Origin: Epiperipatus broadwayi
Lineage: Eukaryota > Onychophora > Udeonychophora > Euonychophora > Peripatidae
Assembly (NCBI GenBank): GCA_028023455.1
Contig: JAQFVV010012534.1
Location: 2,898,558-2,962,557 of the forward strand
Direction: 5' to 3'
Length of the DNA: 64,000 nt
The translations under genes were made by a program, and so were the position numbers. Positions 45,601 through 57,799 of this stretch are shown piece by piece (the stretch's first letter is position 1; each line of letters begins with the position of its first letter). The notes beneath the pieces were generated by a model. The model was not told the DNA's origin. It ran no database searches and saw only the letters and a list, made by a program, of their open reading frames with translations.

Positions 45601-47945
45601 TCTTAAACTCTTGAAAAATTAAATAAATAATAATCAAACTATTCTGGAATAGTTAATAGAATAATATGTTTATGACTTCTATAGTCCAGAATAATGATTA
45701 TTGAAATCATAATACTAAATTAATCCCATGAAGCTTCTATAGGCATATTGATGCATTATATCTCTTTAGCTTAGCTTGAATTATCTGGATAAACTTTTGT
45801 CCCAACTACTTATTTCCATAATTCCACATTTTATTTATTAACATGGTCATTTTCTTTAAGGTTTCTTCTTCAAGAAAATTTATTGTTATTTATTACATAT
45901 TCAGAGGTTTTTCTTGTCTTAAATTATTAGCTTTTAAAACAATTTTATATATGTGTATTAACCCTTTATACGCCTCAGGTTTTCTTAACATACGCTTTTC
46001 TAAAATATTTTCCGTGAGTCTTTTCTTAAAATAATTTCTTGTAGATATTTTAATGTTTCCTTTAAAAAGGATATAATGTTTACTTTTATAACATGATATT
46101 TCCATAAATTTATTATAAAGTATACTTTCCCTATTGTTTATTAATACTGGACAAGGCTATCTTGCTATAAAAAATAATGCGTATTTACTTTTAATTGGCA
46201 AACAGTTTTTCCAATGAGTTTCCCATACAATGTCCATAAAATTAATTGATTAATTTGAATAGTCCTCTTTTTCAATATTATTGAAACTGCATTAATAAAT
46301 ATTATACTCATTTTTAAAATATTATAAGTTGAATATGTTTTACTTATTGGTATATCTATTTTATTATTGCAAAGTTATATATTAGATTTTGATGAATACT
46401 ACTGATAATGGGACTTTAAAATTAGCAAGGCATATTAAATGAAGTTATTATTAATATTTTTTATTTTACACTCTCTTTTTCCAAATACTTTTTAAAATAA
46501 TAATAACCTATTAGCTTTGCAAATAAAATTGTATGAGAGCACTAAAAAATTGACTAAACAATAAAATTAAAAATTACTATCACATTGATAGCTACTGAGA
46601 TGATCTCTGATACCTTTAATACATTTTTAAATCACACTGATACCCCCCGTGCAATCAGTATTTATATTCTAGAAAATAGGTCATTCTATTGGCTGATTTT
46701 TACTTTTGGTTTGATACCAAATTTGCATAATGTTGCAAACTTACACAATTAAATTTCAAAATAAAAAATATGACATATTAAAACTTTAAAAATATTGTTT
46801 AAAATATTACTTTTAGATCAATTATTACTTTACCAAATTACCTAAATACCTTTAAACAACTTTTAAAAACAATATTTAATAAATTTATCCCACTTTTAAT
46901 ATTTAATTTATCTAGTTTATTTTAAAACAAAATATTGAACTTTTTTATTAACTGTACTCGTCTTTATCACATTACTCAAAACATTCTATATGACAGTTAA
47001 CTTAATTTTTAATATTTGGTTTTATGATAGGTAATAATTACATCCAATTCTATAATGCAATTTTACAATATTTTAAACTTTACTAATAAATACTAGCAAG
47101 CAAGTGTATATAACCATATATTATTATACAAATCACATGACTAATATAACCAATACAGACATATCCAATTTTTCTGTCTGGGAATAATAATAAATTGCAA
47201 CACTAGTTGTATTAAATAAAATAATACAATTATATAAAATTTGGAAGAATAATTTAGAAAATATAGAATTAAATATAATTTTCATTACCATAAAACTAAC
47301 TTTTTAAAATATATGATATTAATTATAATTATTTAAATATAACATTTACTTAACTATAAGTTTAAGACTATTAAATTTGAACTTTTAAACATACTTTTAA
47401 ATATTTATGGCTGTGTTATTTATTATGGCCAGCTTTTGCAACCATATGTAATAATATTTTTAGCTTTATTTAACTATTTTAACATTATTCATTATACTTT
47501 TATGCATTATGTATTTTCATTTAGCCTTAAATTGTAAATTTAAGATATTATTAACAAAATATAACTAACATATCAAGAGAACATATTCTATAATTTAAAA
47601 TTTTTAATAATTTACTGTAGTGAGCCAATTCTGACCTATAGAAAAGGGCACAATATATATATAATGGTAATTAACTATTATATGCAGTCTTTCAGTCTGC
47701 AAAAATTCTTTTGATTCATTCTCAACTAGATATCTATTCCATATATTTCAAATCAAATTTTTTAAAGATATTTATAAAAATGTGTTTAATGTTTTATTTT
47801 GTGTTGTAAATAATGTTAATAACTTAGTGAATAATTCTTAAGGTATCATCTGTCAAGCAAAAAAGTAATGTTGTATATCTTTGTGGATATATGTTATCAT
47901 ACATAGATGAATAAGTATTGAGAAAAGATTTAATGATTGTATCAG
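42665..47945. other. AT-rich non-coding DNA
   Basis: No gene was recognised. The open frames at 44074-44280 and 45843-46105 have chance composition. Small TA/CA tracts occur near 43345-43380 and 43535-43550, and an (ATA)n occurs near 44080-44105. Confidence 0.65.
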
Positions 47946-47953
47946 TTCTTTTG

Positions 47954-48205
47954 AATCATAAAAGAATGTGTAAATATAAATTTAAGTCTGATCTTGAAAG
48001 TGTTAAGAATCTTCATGAAGAGAGAAACCATATTTAAAAAAAAATTAAGGTGACCATTTTTATAAATAGAAATAAGATGATATATAATTAATAGACAAGC
48101 TGCTGACATCAAAATTTTGGATTAATGGGATTTGAGTTGACGCTGTTCGCTTCCATTATGCTTCTTGAATTTAATGGCAGTTGAGGGGAATTAACTGAAA
48201 GTTCT
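47954..48205 (+). pseudogene. PLE relic 3: end of GIY-YIG domain and terminal repeat remnant
   Basis: Translation gives HKRMCKYKFKSDLESVKNL, then EERNHI, a stop, KKIKV, and after a frameshift NRQAADIKILD. This aligns with the end of relic 2 (HNKSC..., ERNNNKRKIKEV, NRQAANIKI). Downstream at 48174-48205 lies AGUU/AACU pairing, then GAAA and a GUUCUG stretch. This is reminiscent of the hammerhead part seen in the other PLEs, with the box reduced to UUAAUGG. Everything upstream of the C-terminal 60 residues is missing. Confidence 0.6.
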
Positions 48206-48584
48206 GTAAAATGAAAGACTATATAATAGTTAAATACTGTTATATTTATTATTTTTACAATAGTTTTAATTAACATTTTATTTGTATTATATATATAGCC
48301 AATCTATATAGAAATTCAATTATTGGTTAATAAATAGATGTTTAGCATTCTTAAATGAAGAACAAAAGTAAATATATATATAAATTCTAGTGACTGCTAT
48401 ATTTTAAATCACTTTCCCTTTTTTAAAGAATGATAGAATAACTTCTATTCTGGAATGCACTATTTAAAAGCTTTTCCCCTCATCTTTATATACATATATA
48501 TATGTGTGTAACTGAAACAGGAATAATGATATCTTCCAATGAGTTATTTGATGTAAATAGACTATTACAAGATGAAATTTATTT

Positions 48585-49030
48585 GTATAATTTTAAATAA
48601 ATGAATTTGATCTATTGGTTATATATATATATTATTATATACATACATATATATAACCAATAAATTGGATTTATTCATTTAAAATTATGTAAATAAACTA
48701 AGAATAAATAGTAACAAGTACTAAAAAACACGTGATATCACTCTGTCTTGTAATAAATTATATAAAATTACCATTTAAACATTCAGAGGATGAAAGTCAA
48801 ACCTTAGTTTTAACATTTTCAAATATGAAATGAAAATTAAGTTTAATAAATTATTAGAACTCAGACTATTTATAATTGAAATGGAAGTGACTATATCAAT
48901 AAATACTAAAGGGCAGGTTGTATCATTCTGTGTTTTAATAGTTTATTTATATTGTATGACTCATTGAAAGGAACAGCTATTTCCACTTCAACTACAAATA
49001 GTCTGAGTTATTTATTAATAGTTACGTGTG
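48585..49030. repeat. Two adjacent imperfect inverted repeats (MITE-like)
   Basis: The first is about 48585-48632 against 48645-48693 (arms contain 'ataattttaaat' and 'tattggttatatata'). The second is about 48843-48890 against 48979-49022 (arms contain 'aactcagactattt' and its inverse). The arms are about 45 bp with roughly 80% identity. No coding content. Confidence 0.5.
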
Positions 49031-49034
49031 TGTG

Positions 49035-52000
49035 TATATATATAATAGTATAAAGAAATAAGAGATTTTAACATGGAAATAATTTTAGGAAGTGCAATGA
49101 AAATATCCCAATTCCATCTTTATACAATTTAATCATCATATCATCATCTATCTGTCTTTAATAGATAAAAATGATATCACTTCAAACTATTTTCAGAGGT
49201 TTATTAAGATAAAAAGTATGAATAGCAACATTTGTGAGTCTACAATCATTCCTAGAGATATTATTATATCTGGATTTATTTAAGCCTTACAGATTCTTCA
49301 CAAGATAAAATCTCAAGATATTCTTATTAATACTCTTGTATAATTTCCAGTTTATTATAAAATTGCAATAGTTTAATTAAACATTGATATTTTAAAATAT
49401 AATTTCAGGAGCAGATGACTATGTCATAATCAAACAGTCTTTAGCAGATAAAATTATTACTTCTTGACTGATGTTTGAGTTCTTATTAAGTCATACCATT
49501 ATAATTTGATAAAGACAGTTTAATAATGCCATAATGCGAACAAGTTAATTAAATTTATTAAAGATAGTGGATGCTAAAAGATTTTTATTTGCTTGTAAAA
49601 TTATTATTATATCATTGCACTCAGTATACTTGACTGCTTTCTAAAAAATAACATAATGTATAGAAATATTAAAATTACATTGTATTATATACATGTGTTT
49701 TAAAAATATATTCAGGATATTGATTAAATAAGTGCTAAATTTAAAATTTTGTATGAGAAAATAATAAGTACAAAAACAAGCTACGAAAAAAAAATATATA
49801 AGTAAGCTTTATTCCTCCCCTCAAATCACTTTCCATTTTTTTCAAAAGCAATTAAATGTCGTCTCATTCTATCTACTTATATTCTTCTCACATTTAACAT
49901 TAAGAATGTTGATCACTTTTTGTAACCTAACTAAAAATGTATTTATTATTCCCAAGAAAGATTTGTCAATATATTTTGAGGATAAACTAACGATAGCTTT
50001 TTTTTTTAATTCATGCACAAATAACCCATAAAAGTTCTATAATGTATTAGAATTTAAAACAGACAACTACAATTTCGCTTGTTAAAAAATATAATGAATA
50101 GTCAGTTTTCTCTCATTTTACTGAAATTTAAAGAAAAAAAAAAGAACTATAATTGCCATCAGTAATCAAAAGTTTAATTTCATCAGGAAAAAAACTTTTG
50201 TTAGTTCTTTATTCACATTTTGCCTTTTTTTTTTGAATATACATTTTTAAATGTACTCTTTGTATTCTGGTGACCATTATTATTTTTTATATAAATTTTA
50301 ATTTTAGCGAGAAATATTATATTCTTTTTTCAAATAATAGATGACATCTAGATTTTGTTCCCCTTTGATAGCTTTTAATGTTACATTTAATTAAATTGTA
50401 AATGTAGTGCTTTTTTTAAGTTTAGAAGATATTGTCAACATACATTAATTAATAACATCATGTATTATAATATCTGTATATAATATTGATTATCTCATTA
50501 ACATTTATCGTTGTCACGCAGAATAAATAGTTGCTGTATATTTAATAATTAGCTAATATATTTTTGGCAGCAATATTATATAGTTCTGTAAACTATATAT
50601 AATTTATTGAAATAACAAGTAATATTGAAAACCAAAGAAGAGAATTTGTATATATATACACTAGATTAGACAAGTATTAAGAGCAACATTTAATAATAAA
50701 TAATATGAAATGAAATAAGCATAGCCCATAGCCCATATGATATCTAATCTATAAAGCTAGAATAATATTTGGACTTGTTTATTTATTTTCAGTCATATTC
50801 TAGCAAAGCCTTACTTAAAAAAAAAACATTATTACTGGAAAATTTATGTATAAATAAATATTATATGATTAAATAAAATTTAGTAATGTACAAGCACCAA
50901 ATAATAATGCATAATAGTATTTTTTTTTGCTTTTTATTAATCAGTCTAATTTTTTTTTTCTAATTGCCTTTTACTACTGAAACAAATATTCAAACTAATA
51001 TGCTATTTTTATTTTATTTTTAAAAATAAAAATTCTAGAAATTAATAAATCTATCATTTATTTTTTTGAAATGAATCTATGATGTCTGAATTATCTCTAT
51101 TTGCATTTAAGCTAACAACTTAGTCCATGTATCTTAATTAGACACAAGGAATTGTTTTTCCAGCTTTCTTCTATTTTATATTAAAGAAATGCGGAACACA
51201 GAAAGAAATGTCTTTATAAATATTTATGATCCTTAAATGAACTTTTATTGTATAAAATAAAACTTTTGTTTTAAATATGTTTATCATATATATCTGAAAA
51301 TTTGTAGTTATATGTAGGACTATTTTCATTAGATAGTTTAATTGCTAAATATTTCTAGAAAATTTCAAAATTTATTCATGTTTTTTCAAATATAATTAAA
51401 CTTTTAATAACATGCAGATTGGTTTTGCATGTTTCTTCATGATTGTGGCCTAACCAGTGATAAGCTTAAAATTCTACTTTTGACAAAATAACCTTGTTTA
51501 TTAAATGATCATGTAAGTTTAATATCTATTAATGTAAAAATCCTTGATTTAGTTTTCATAATAGTACTGTTACTGGTCCAGGCAACTATATATACCATTG
51601 TGTTTCTATATTATACTAACAGTTCAATGTATTTAGAAGAGTATAAATAAAGTTTAAATTTTTCTACAAATATTATAGTCCAACATATAACTGCAAATAA
51701 AATGTCATTATCATTAACTTTCAAACAGACATTAAATCTATTAATATATTTATACTTGCCAACTTAACTGAATTTACTTAATTCTAATGAAAATTGTTTT
51801 TATATTTTGCATATGAAGTACCTACCATTAATTAATTTTAGCAGTGCTTCCTACATTAAACATAAAAACTAAAGGAACATATTTTCTGGCTACTTGTATT
51901 CAAACTTTTGACCCAGATAGAGCTGATGATATTAATAGTAGGTATATTCATATTTCTACTTTGGCTTTTGAATAGCATTGTCACTCTATTCTATTATGTA

Positions 52001-54540
52001 TAGTAACATGTCTTCAAGTAATTCTTTCATTATTTCATTTTCAATGATTTTCAATGCTAAAATAAATGTGTTTAAAATAGGATAAAGAAAACTACTCTTA
52101 CAATATATACTTCTATGTGCATTTTTATAAGATATACTAAGTCAATAAACTAAGTATCATTTGGTTAATTATTAATTAATATATAAACAATTATATATTA
52201 TTGTATAAAGTCCAACATAATCCAAGTACAGTGAACAAATATAACCTTGATAGAATCATATAATAATTTCTCTTCTGATTTCTGCATCATTATAATTCCA
52301 TTACTTTATGATTCTTAACCTTAACAAATATAATTTTAATAAAAGTATTAATTTACTATTAATATAGCATTAAATGTTTAAACTCTTATGATTTTTCATT
52401 TTGATAAATAACCCATAGCCAACCATTTATCTATCTAATAATAGTCAGTAAATAAATGGTCCACTATATATAACCATCAGATGAAAATCCTTACTTAATA
52501 TAATTTGTTAAAGGATAAACTTACTCACTGTAAAAAATGATTATAGTGCAACCATTATTATTCTAAAGAAATACCAAAGTTTTACAACTACTGAACATAG
52601 TTATCTTTATTGTTTTTCTCTGTTAAAAATATTCTATCAGTAACTGATATGGGTGTAATTCTAATGGTTATTATAATATAGGGGTTTTATCTCAATCAGA
52701 AATTGCTCTACAACACTAATAAATTAAATTTTAAATAAACATATAAGTAGGACACATACCCAAAAATATTGTATTAAAGGTAGAGGAATTATGGGGAAAG
52801 GGCAGACAAAATTATACAGAGTAAAAAATAAAAGAAAAATGTAATTGATGATTATGAAGAAAAAAGCAACAAATGTTTTAAATAGTAATACAAGAAATAA
52901 TAATAAATGTGACTTCTGACATATAATAAATAATTATAGTAATTATATTAGTTTGTTAGAAATTAACAAAAGATATAAATAAATAAATGAATAAAAAAAT
53001 CAAAATAATTTCAATTTTTCACCATATTAAATAAAGGGTTAAATCTTCAAACATTATAATACATTTTCTCTTTATTTTAAAACAATTTTTTTAAAGTATA
53101 TTTTGACAAATGTAAAACATTTTTTTTCATAGATAAAGCTAAAATAATTGACTTTGACTTTCATCCTAGATTTCTCCATACATAATCTTGAATAATATTA
53201 TTAATAATATTTGAAATAATTGTTTATTAAAGCAAGCCTAATTCAAATATCAAGCAAATTTTAATAAACAATTTCAATTTCTACATTTTGTTATTTCATG
53301 AGAAATATAATTTTTAAAACTTTGGATAAGCTTGACGTAGGATTTGATTATTCTTCACAAAGTAAATTGTCTTTCAATTCTCAAGTGAGATTTTTGTCAA
53401 CCATTTTATTTCACTCAGCAAATAGCTTTCCTTCGAACATGGATAACTTTCAAAAATGAATCAATGATTTGAACTTTTTGTCACATCAAAAATATAGATG
53501 AAGATGAATAATTAGCAATAGAAAACTGAAGTTAGATGGATTTTTTTCCTGCTCTACATGAATAAAAGATCGTTTCTGCCTATAAATTTTAATATAAACT
53601 GTTAATATTAACTTAGAAGTGGGGATCTATGCATGATTGAATTAATATTTGATAGATATCACTACTATCACTTATTTTAATTCTTCTTATATATATATTG
53701 GTGTTAATTAAAATAGAGTAATTTACTTTTAATCTTAAGTAAATCTCTTTATGGGCATTTAACAAGTATCAAACATCTGTAGAATAGTTTAACTATTCAA
53801 TTACTTTTGAAATCAATTTATAGTTTTATTCGTTTAAATATTGATTACCAATGTATTTTTTAAATAGTATTATTTATACTTAGTGTAGTTTTTAATAAAA
53901 CTTTTTATTGATCTAATTTGATGTTTTAATTTATCTACAGTTTATTTAAATAACTCATTTTTCATAAAAGTTCTTCATCTCATATGGCCCTATAAAAAAA
54001 TGGGGAAAATGAAGTTATAATAGTAAAACTATATATAAAGAGAGAGAGAGAGAGATAGAGCTTTGGTATTAATTGGTTTAATTTATTTGAAATAAGTGGG
54101 GAAAAAACAATAGGTTATAAACCAATTTTACCTTTTTAAAATTATCCTTAGACTGAGAAAAGTGGCAGTCTTATTTGTCTCTGAATGACAATAATTGTAT
54201 ATATAGTCTTTATTTAATATAATTTGTTTATCATTTAGATTTATACTATTAATATTCTTATTTGGAAAGCAGTGGCTTAAATATATATACATATTGAAAG
54301 TAGTTTAATTATTTTACAAAATGTTTCTGAAAAATTTGTTTGTTCCTAGTGACATTACAATTAGAAATCATACATTGGGGACAAGTTTTATTGAAGAATA
54401 TTTGTTCACAGAGCAATCGTGTTTATAATTATTAAATTGAAATGAACAGTGCTTTTTATTTTCTATAACATTCATTATTTTTTTAGTTGTTTATGCATAA
54501 TTATATTTCAACTAATAGTTTGATTTACTAGATATTATAT
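49035..54540. other. AT-rich non-coding DNA
   Basis: No gene. A GA tract lies at 54038-54058 ('gagagagagagagagagata'). Confidence 0.65.
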
Positions 54541-54720
54541 ACATGCTGTACCCAGAGAAACTGTGGAGATAAGTAGGGATCAACGTGTAAATTATGAACT
54601 GGGGTGAATCAAGTAATCCAGTAAAGCTCAGATGCTCAGAGTTTTTTGCCACTACAACTTATGCTAACAATAAAGAGTGCAACAATAATAATAATCATAA
54701 TAATAATCATTAAACATTAT
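54541..54720 (+). repeat. Unclassified GC-richer segment with ATA/ATC tail, possible SINE
   Basis: The segment 'acatgctgtacccagagaaa' through 'cagatgctcagag' is less AT-rich than its flanks and ends in an 'aataataataatcataataa' tail. This resembles the tails of the other retroposons in the window. No A or B box could be placed. Confidence 0.25.
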
Positions 54721-54724
54721 AAAG

Positions 54725-55175
54725 TATAACTGAATAAAATTTTAAAAGGAGGAGAAACCTCAACTCACTCTTGCAAAACTTGGAAAGCTCCTAATATTTA
54801 TAGCACATATCACAAAGTAGCAAGATTACAATAATTTCTTTACTTATAATAAAAGTTCCTTCATTATCTCCCTTCAATATAGTTTTACTCATCAAAATCT
54901 CTTTATCATCCTATTGCCATAATCTGATCCAAATTTTAATAAAATAATCATCTTTTATAAATCTTATTGATTTGTTTATGCCACTTTTCTTTTTCTTTAA
55001 CAATAAATATGTTCCTATTTTATAGAACTATGGTATTATTATCTCAGGGTTTTCTTCTATTTTCATATTAAAATTTTTCTCAATATTTAACTTTATGGAC
55101 ATATTAATAAAATGAATGGTATCCTAATGATAAACATGAAAAGACATACTCTTAGTCTACAAGCTAATATCTACC
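54725..55175. other. AT-rich DNA, nothing recognised
   Basis: No open frame or repeat stands out. Confidence 0.6.
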
Positions 55176-55178
55176 TAC

Positions 55179-55227
<49 letters not shown>

Positions 55228-55262
55228 GCGCCACCTGGATACAAACCTAGTAGCAGGTAAGC
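55179..55262 (-). repeat. tRNA-derived SINE relic with ATT tail, minus strand
   Basis: On the minus strand a B-box-like GGTTTGTATCC (55237-55247) is followed by AGGTGGCGC and then a long (ATT)n tail (55179-55227 on the plus strand as AAT). The GGCGC after the tRNA part matches the SINE at 41407-41547. The A-box side is too degraded to define. Confidence 0.45.
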
Positions 55263-55594
55263 AAAGAACCTCTTAACTTTTTGTTAATAAAAGGCAGATT
55301 TATTTGCTAATAACTAATAAAAATGTCCAATAAAACAAATTAAAACACTCAAATAATTATTTTGATTGAAAAAGAGTAAAAAAGGACAGAGAAATTCAAA
55401 GAGTTAACTAGCGGATCTAATACCTAATGCCAAAATCTCAGCAAATTTAATTTTTTAATAAAAGTAGAAAAGGAATCAAACCTACAGAACTTAATAATTT
55501 TGCAGATAACTGAATTGTATTGGTTATATATGTTAGTGTTTGTTTTTAAAAAAAAATTAAAACATACCTTTGAAAAATAATTGGAAAACTTAAA

Positions 55595-55690
55595 ATGGAG
55601 ACTGCTCAGCCAATTAACCAGGTGGGGGATCCATCACAGGGCCTGAGGAAGTCATATGCTTCTATAGCAAAAACACCCAAGATAATGTAA
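55595..55690 (+). pseudogene. Possible LINE ORF1 N-terminus fragment
   Basis: A 29-codon frame begins [16 protein letters not shown] and continues [12 protein letters not shown] before a stop. A short acidic or Gln-rich start followed by a 'SYA..A' motif is a common opening of Gag-like ORF1 proteins of LINEs. The match is by style only and the frame is very short. It abuts the tetranucleotide tract. Confidence 0.2.
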
Positions 55691-55706
55691 GCCTGGCAAA
55701 AGGTCC

Positions 55707-55933
55707 TATCTATCTATCTATCTATCTACCTACCTACCTACCTACCTACCTACCTACCTACCTACCTACCTACCTACCTACCTACCTACCTACCTACCTA
55801 CCTACCTACCTACCTACCTACCTACCTACCTACCTACCTACCTACCTACCTACCTACCTACCTACCTACCTACCTATCTACCTACCTACCTACCTACCTA
55901 CCTACCTACCTACCTACCTACCTACCTACCTAC

Positions 55934-56012
<79 letters not shown>
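55707..56012. repeat. Compound CTAT/CTAC microsatellite, about 305 bp
   Basis: It consists of CTAT units, then a long CTAC block with a single CTAT interruption (near 55875), then CTAT units to the end. About 76 tetranucleotide units are present. The symmetric CTAT-CTAC-CTAT layout suggests a C/T transition spread by slippage. Confidence 0.95.
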
Positions 56013-56013
<1 letters not shown>

Positions 56014-56014
56014 T

Positions 56015-57640
56015 GTAAACTGTCCACATGGACTCTCTACATATACACTATACAAGTCGATCTTATCTTTAGCCTAGTTCAGATATGAAACTATAAATTA
56101 TATAAAAAAAACACCAATTTATGAGACTCAACAATTGACTATACATATCTATTACATAATATCTAAGGTAGATTTAAGAGACAGTTACAACTGAGTGGTT
56201 TTAACATTGAAAAAGCATATAAAATATACCTCTCAATGGCATAGCTATTGTAAAAATCTTCCAACCATTATTTTGGTATATTCCTTAGGAAAATTTCCTT
56301 TTACTTATCTAATCAATTACATAAAAAAATAATGAAATCCAATGTATTGTAAAATACTTTATAATAAATATTCCTACCTTATGTATATCTGAAGGTCATC
56401 AACTATTCTTTTATAATAAAATAATAATTACTCTATTTAAGATAATTGAATAATAAGAGGAATTTTACTAAGATCCAACTATCTTAATAATAACCATGCC
56501 TAAAATTACAAATACAATTTAGATCATTTTCTTAAGATTAGCATATCTTTAACAACTATAATATAAGAAATTCCAAATTATTAATTACTACCATATTTTC
56601 CAAAAATTACTTTATTTATAAATTAGAAATACTAATTATAAAAATCAACCACTTTTAGAATCATCAAAATCTATACCCATTAATTGAAATAACTTTCCCC
56701 TTTTTAATAACTTTAGTAAATTAATTAATCAACTTACACTGTTTTAAATTTTCTCTTAACCTAAAATGTAAACTATCTGAGGTATTTCCATATCAATCTC
56801 TCTTGTAAAGTTATGTATTATCTTAAATTTATTTTAAGAATGAATTCAAATCACTTTTAAAGTAAAATAATGTGACTATAAAGATATAACTATTTCAGGT
56901 TAAAAATATAATGCTCTTAAATAATATAATTTAAGTAGTTATCCTTTAATTTAATGAACAATAAATTTATCAAATTTTATTCTTTATAATATTCCCATAA
57001 TTTATGTACTTAGATATGACAGTGTGATGAAAATAATTCAGAGTAGAAACGCTATTAGTCTATATTTATAACAAAATATGTGTTTATTTAAACAAATAAC
57101 AGTAATCAATAATAAACTTTTAACTATTACAGATCATGATAAACTATAAATACATATAATATTATTAACATCTTTATACAATTATTTACATCAATGAGAA
57201 CAATATTTTACCCTCCATATGCTGCTTTGAAAGTGAACTTCTAAATTACATAAGTATTTTATTATTCAAATCTCATATTGGTTATTGTTAATAGATATGA
57301 AATTTTTTTCTTGCTATGATTTTATAATAATATTTATCAGTTTTGAATGTGGGTTCAATTTTTCAATTCTTTTTATTGATTGCACAACAGATTATTATTT
57401 TACTATCCTTCCATACAATACAATTCTTTCATAAAGTTTATATTTTTGTATACATGTAAATGCTATTAATATTTAGTTACACTTTACAGTTATGTTGTTG
57501 ATTTTTATAATATAAAATCAATAAGATTAAAATAAATAATGGAACCAAGATTAAATCACCCCTTGAAAATCATTCCATCCATCTCATTTTCTTTCAATAT
57601 GGTATCAAAATTCAAAAATTATTTAAGTATTATAACATTT
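56015..57640. other. AT-rich DNA, nothing recognised
   Basis: No gene or definable repeat. Confidence 0.6.
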
Positions 57641-57642
57641 GT

Positions 57643-57795
57643 TAAAACAGGCAAAACTCACTATATATATATTGCCACACACAGCAAGCTAAAGTAATCA
57701 ATGGTTTCCAGAAGGCTTGTGCATAAAATTCCCATCTAGTGCCTACTCATTCAACATCCCCAGACTAGTTTCTGGCTTATGATCTTCACCAGCAT
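57643..57795 (-). mobile_element. Foldback family fragment (one arm)
   Basis: The fragment begins 'caggcaaaactc' and contains 'aatcaatggtttccagaagg', 'atctagtgcctactc' and 'ccccagactagtttctggc'. It breaks off within the hammerhead (box CUGGUGA, so A6 is mutated; GAAA and GUC intact, read on the minus strand). No second arm is nearby. About 153 bp long. Confidence 0.65.
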
Positions 57796-57799
57796 AAGA

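Noticed and set aside
45843-46105. Overlapping plus and minus frames of 60-70 codons
   Set aside because: Both are AT-composition frames without recognisable motifs, and they overlap in opposite directions.
51918-51945. CTGATGATATTAATAG as a hammerhead box
   Set aside because: No downstream GAAA and no paired flanks.
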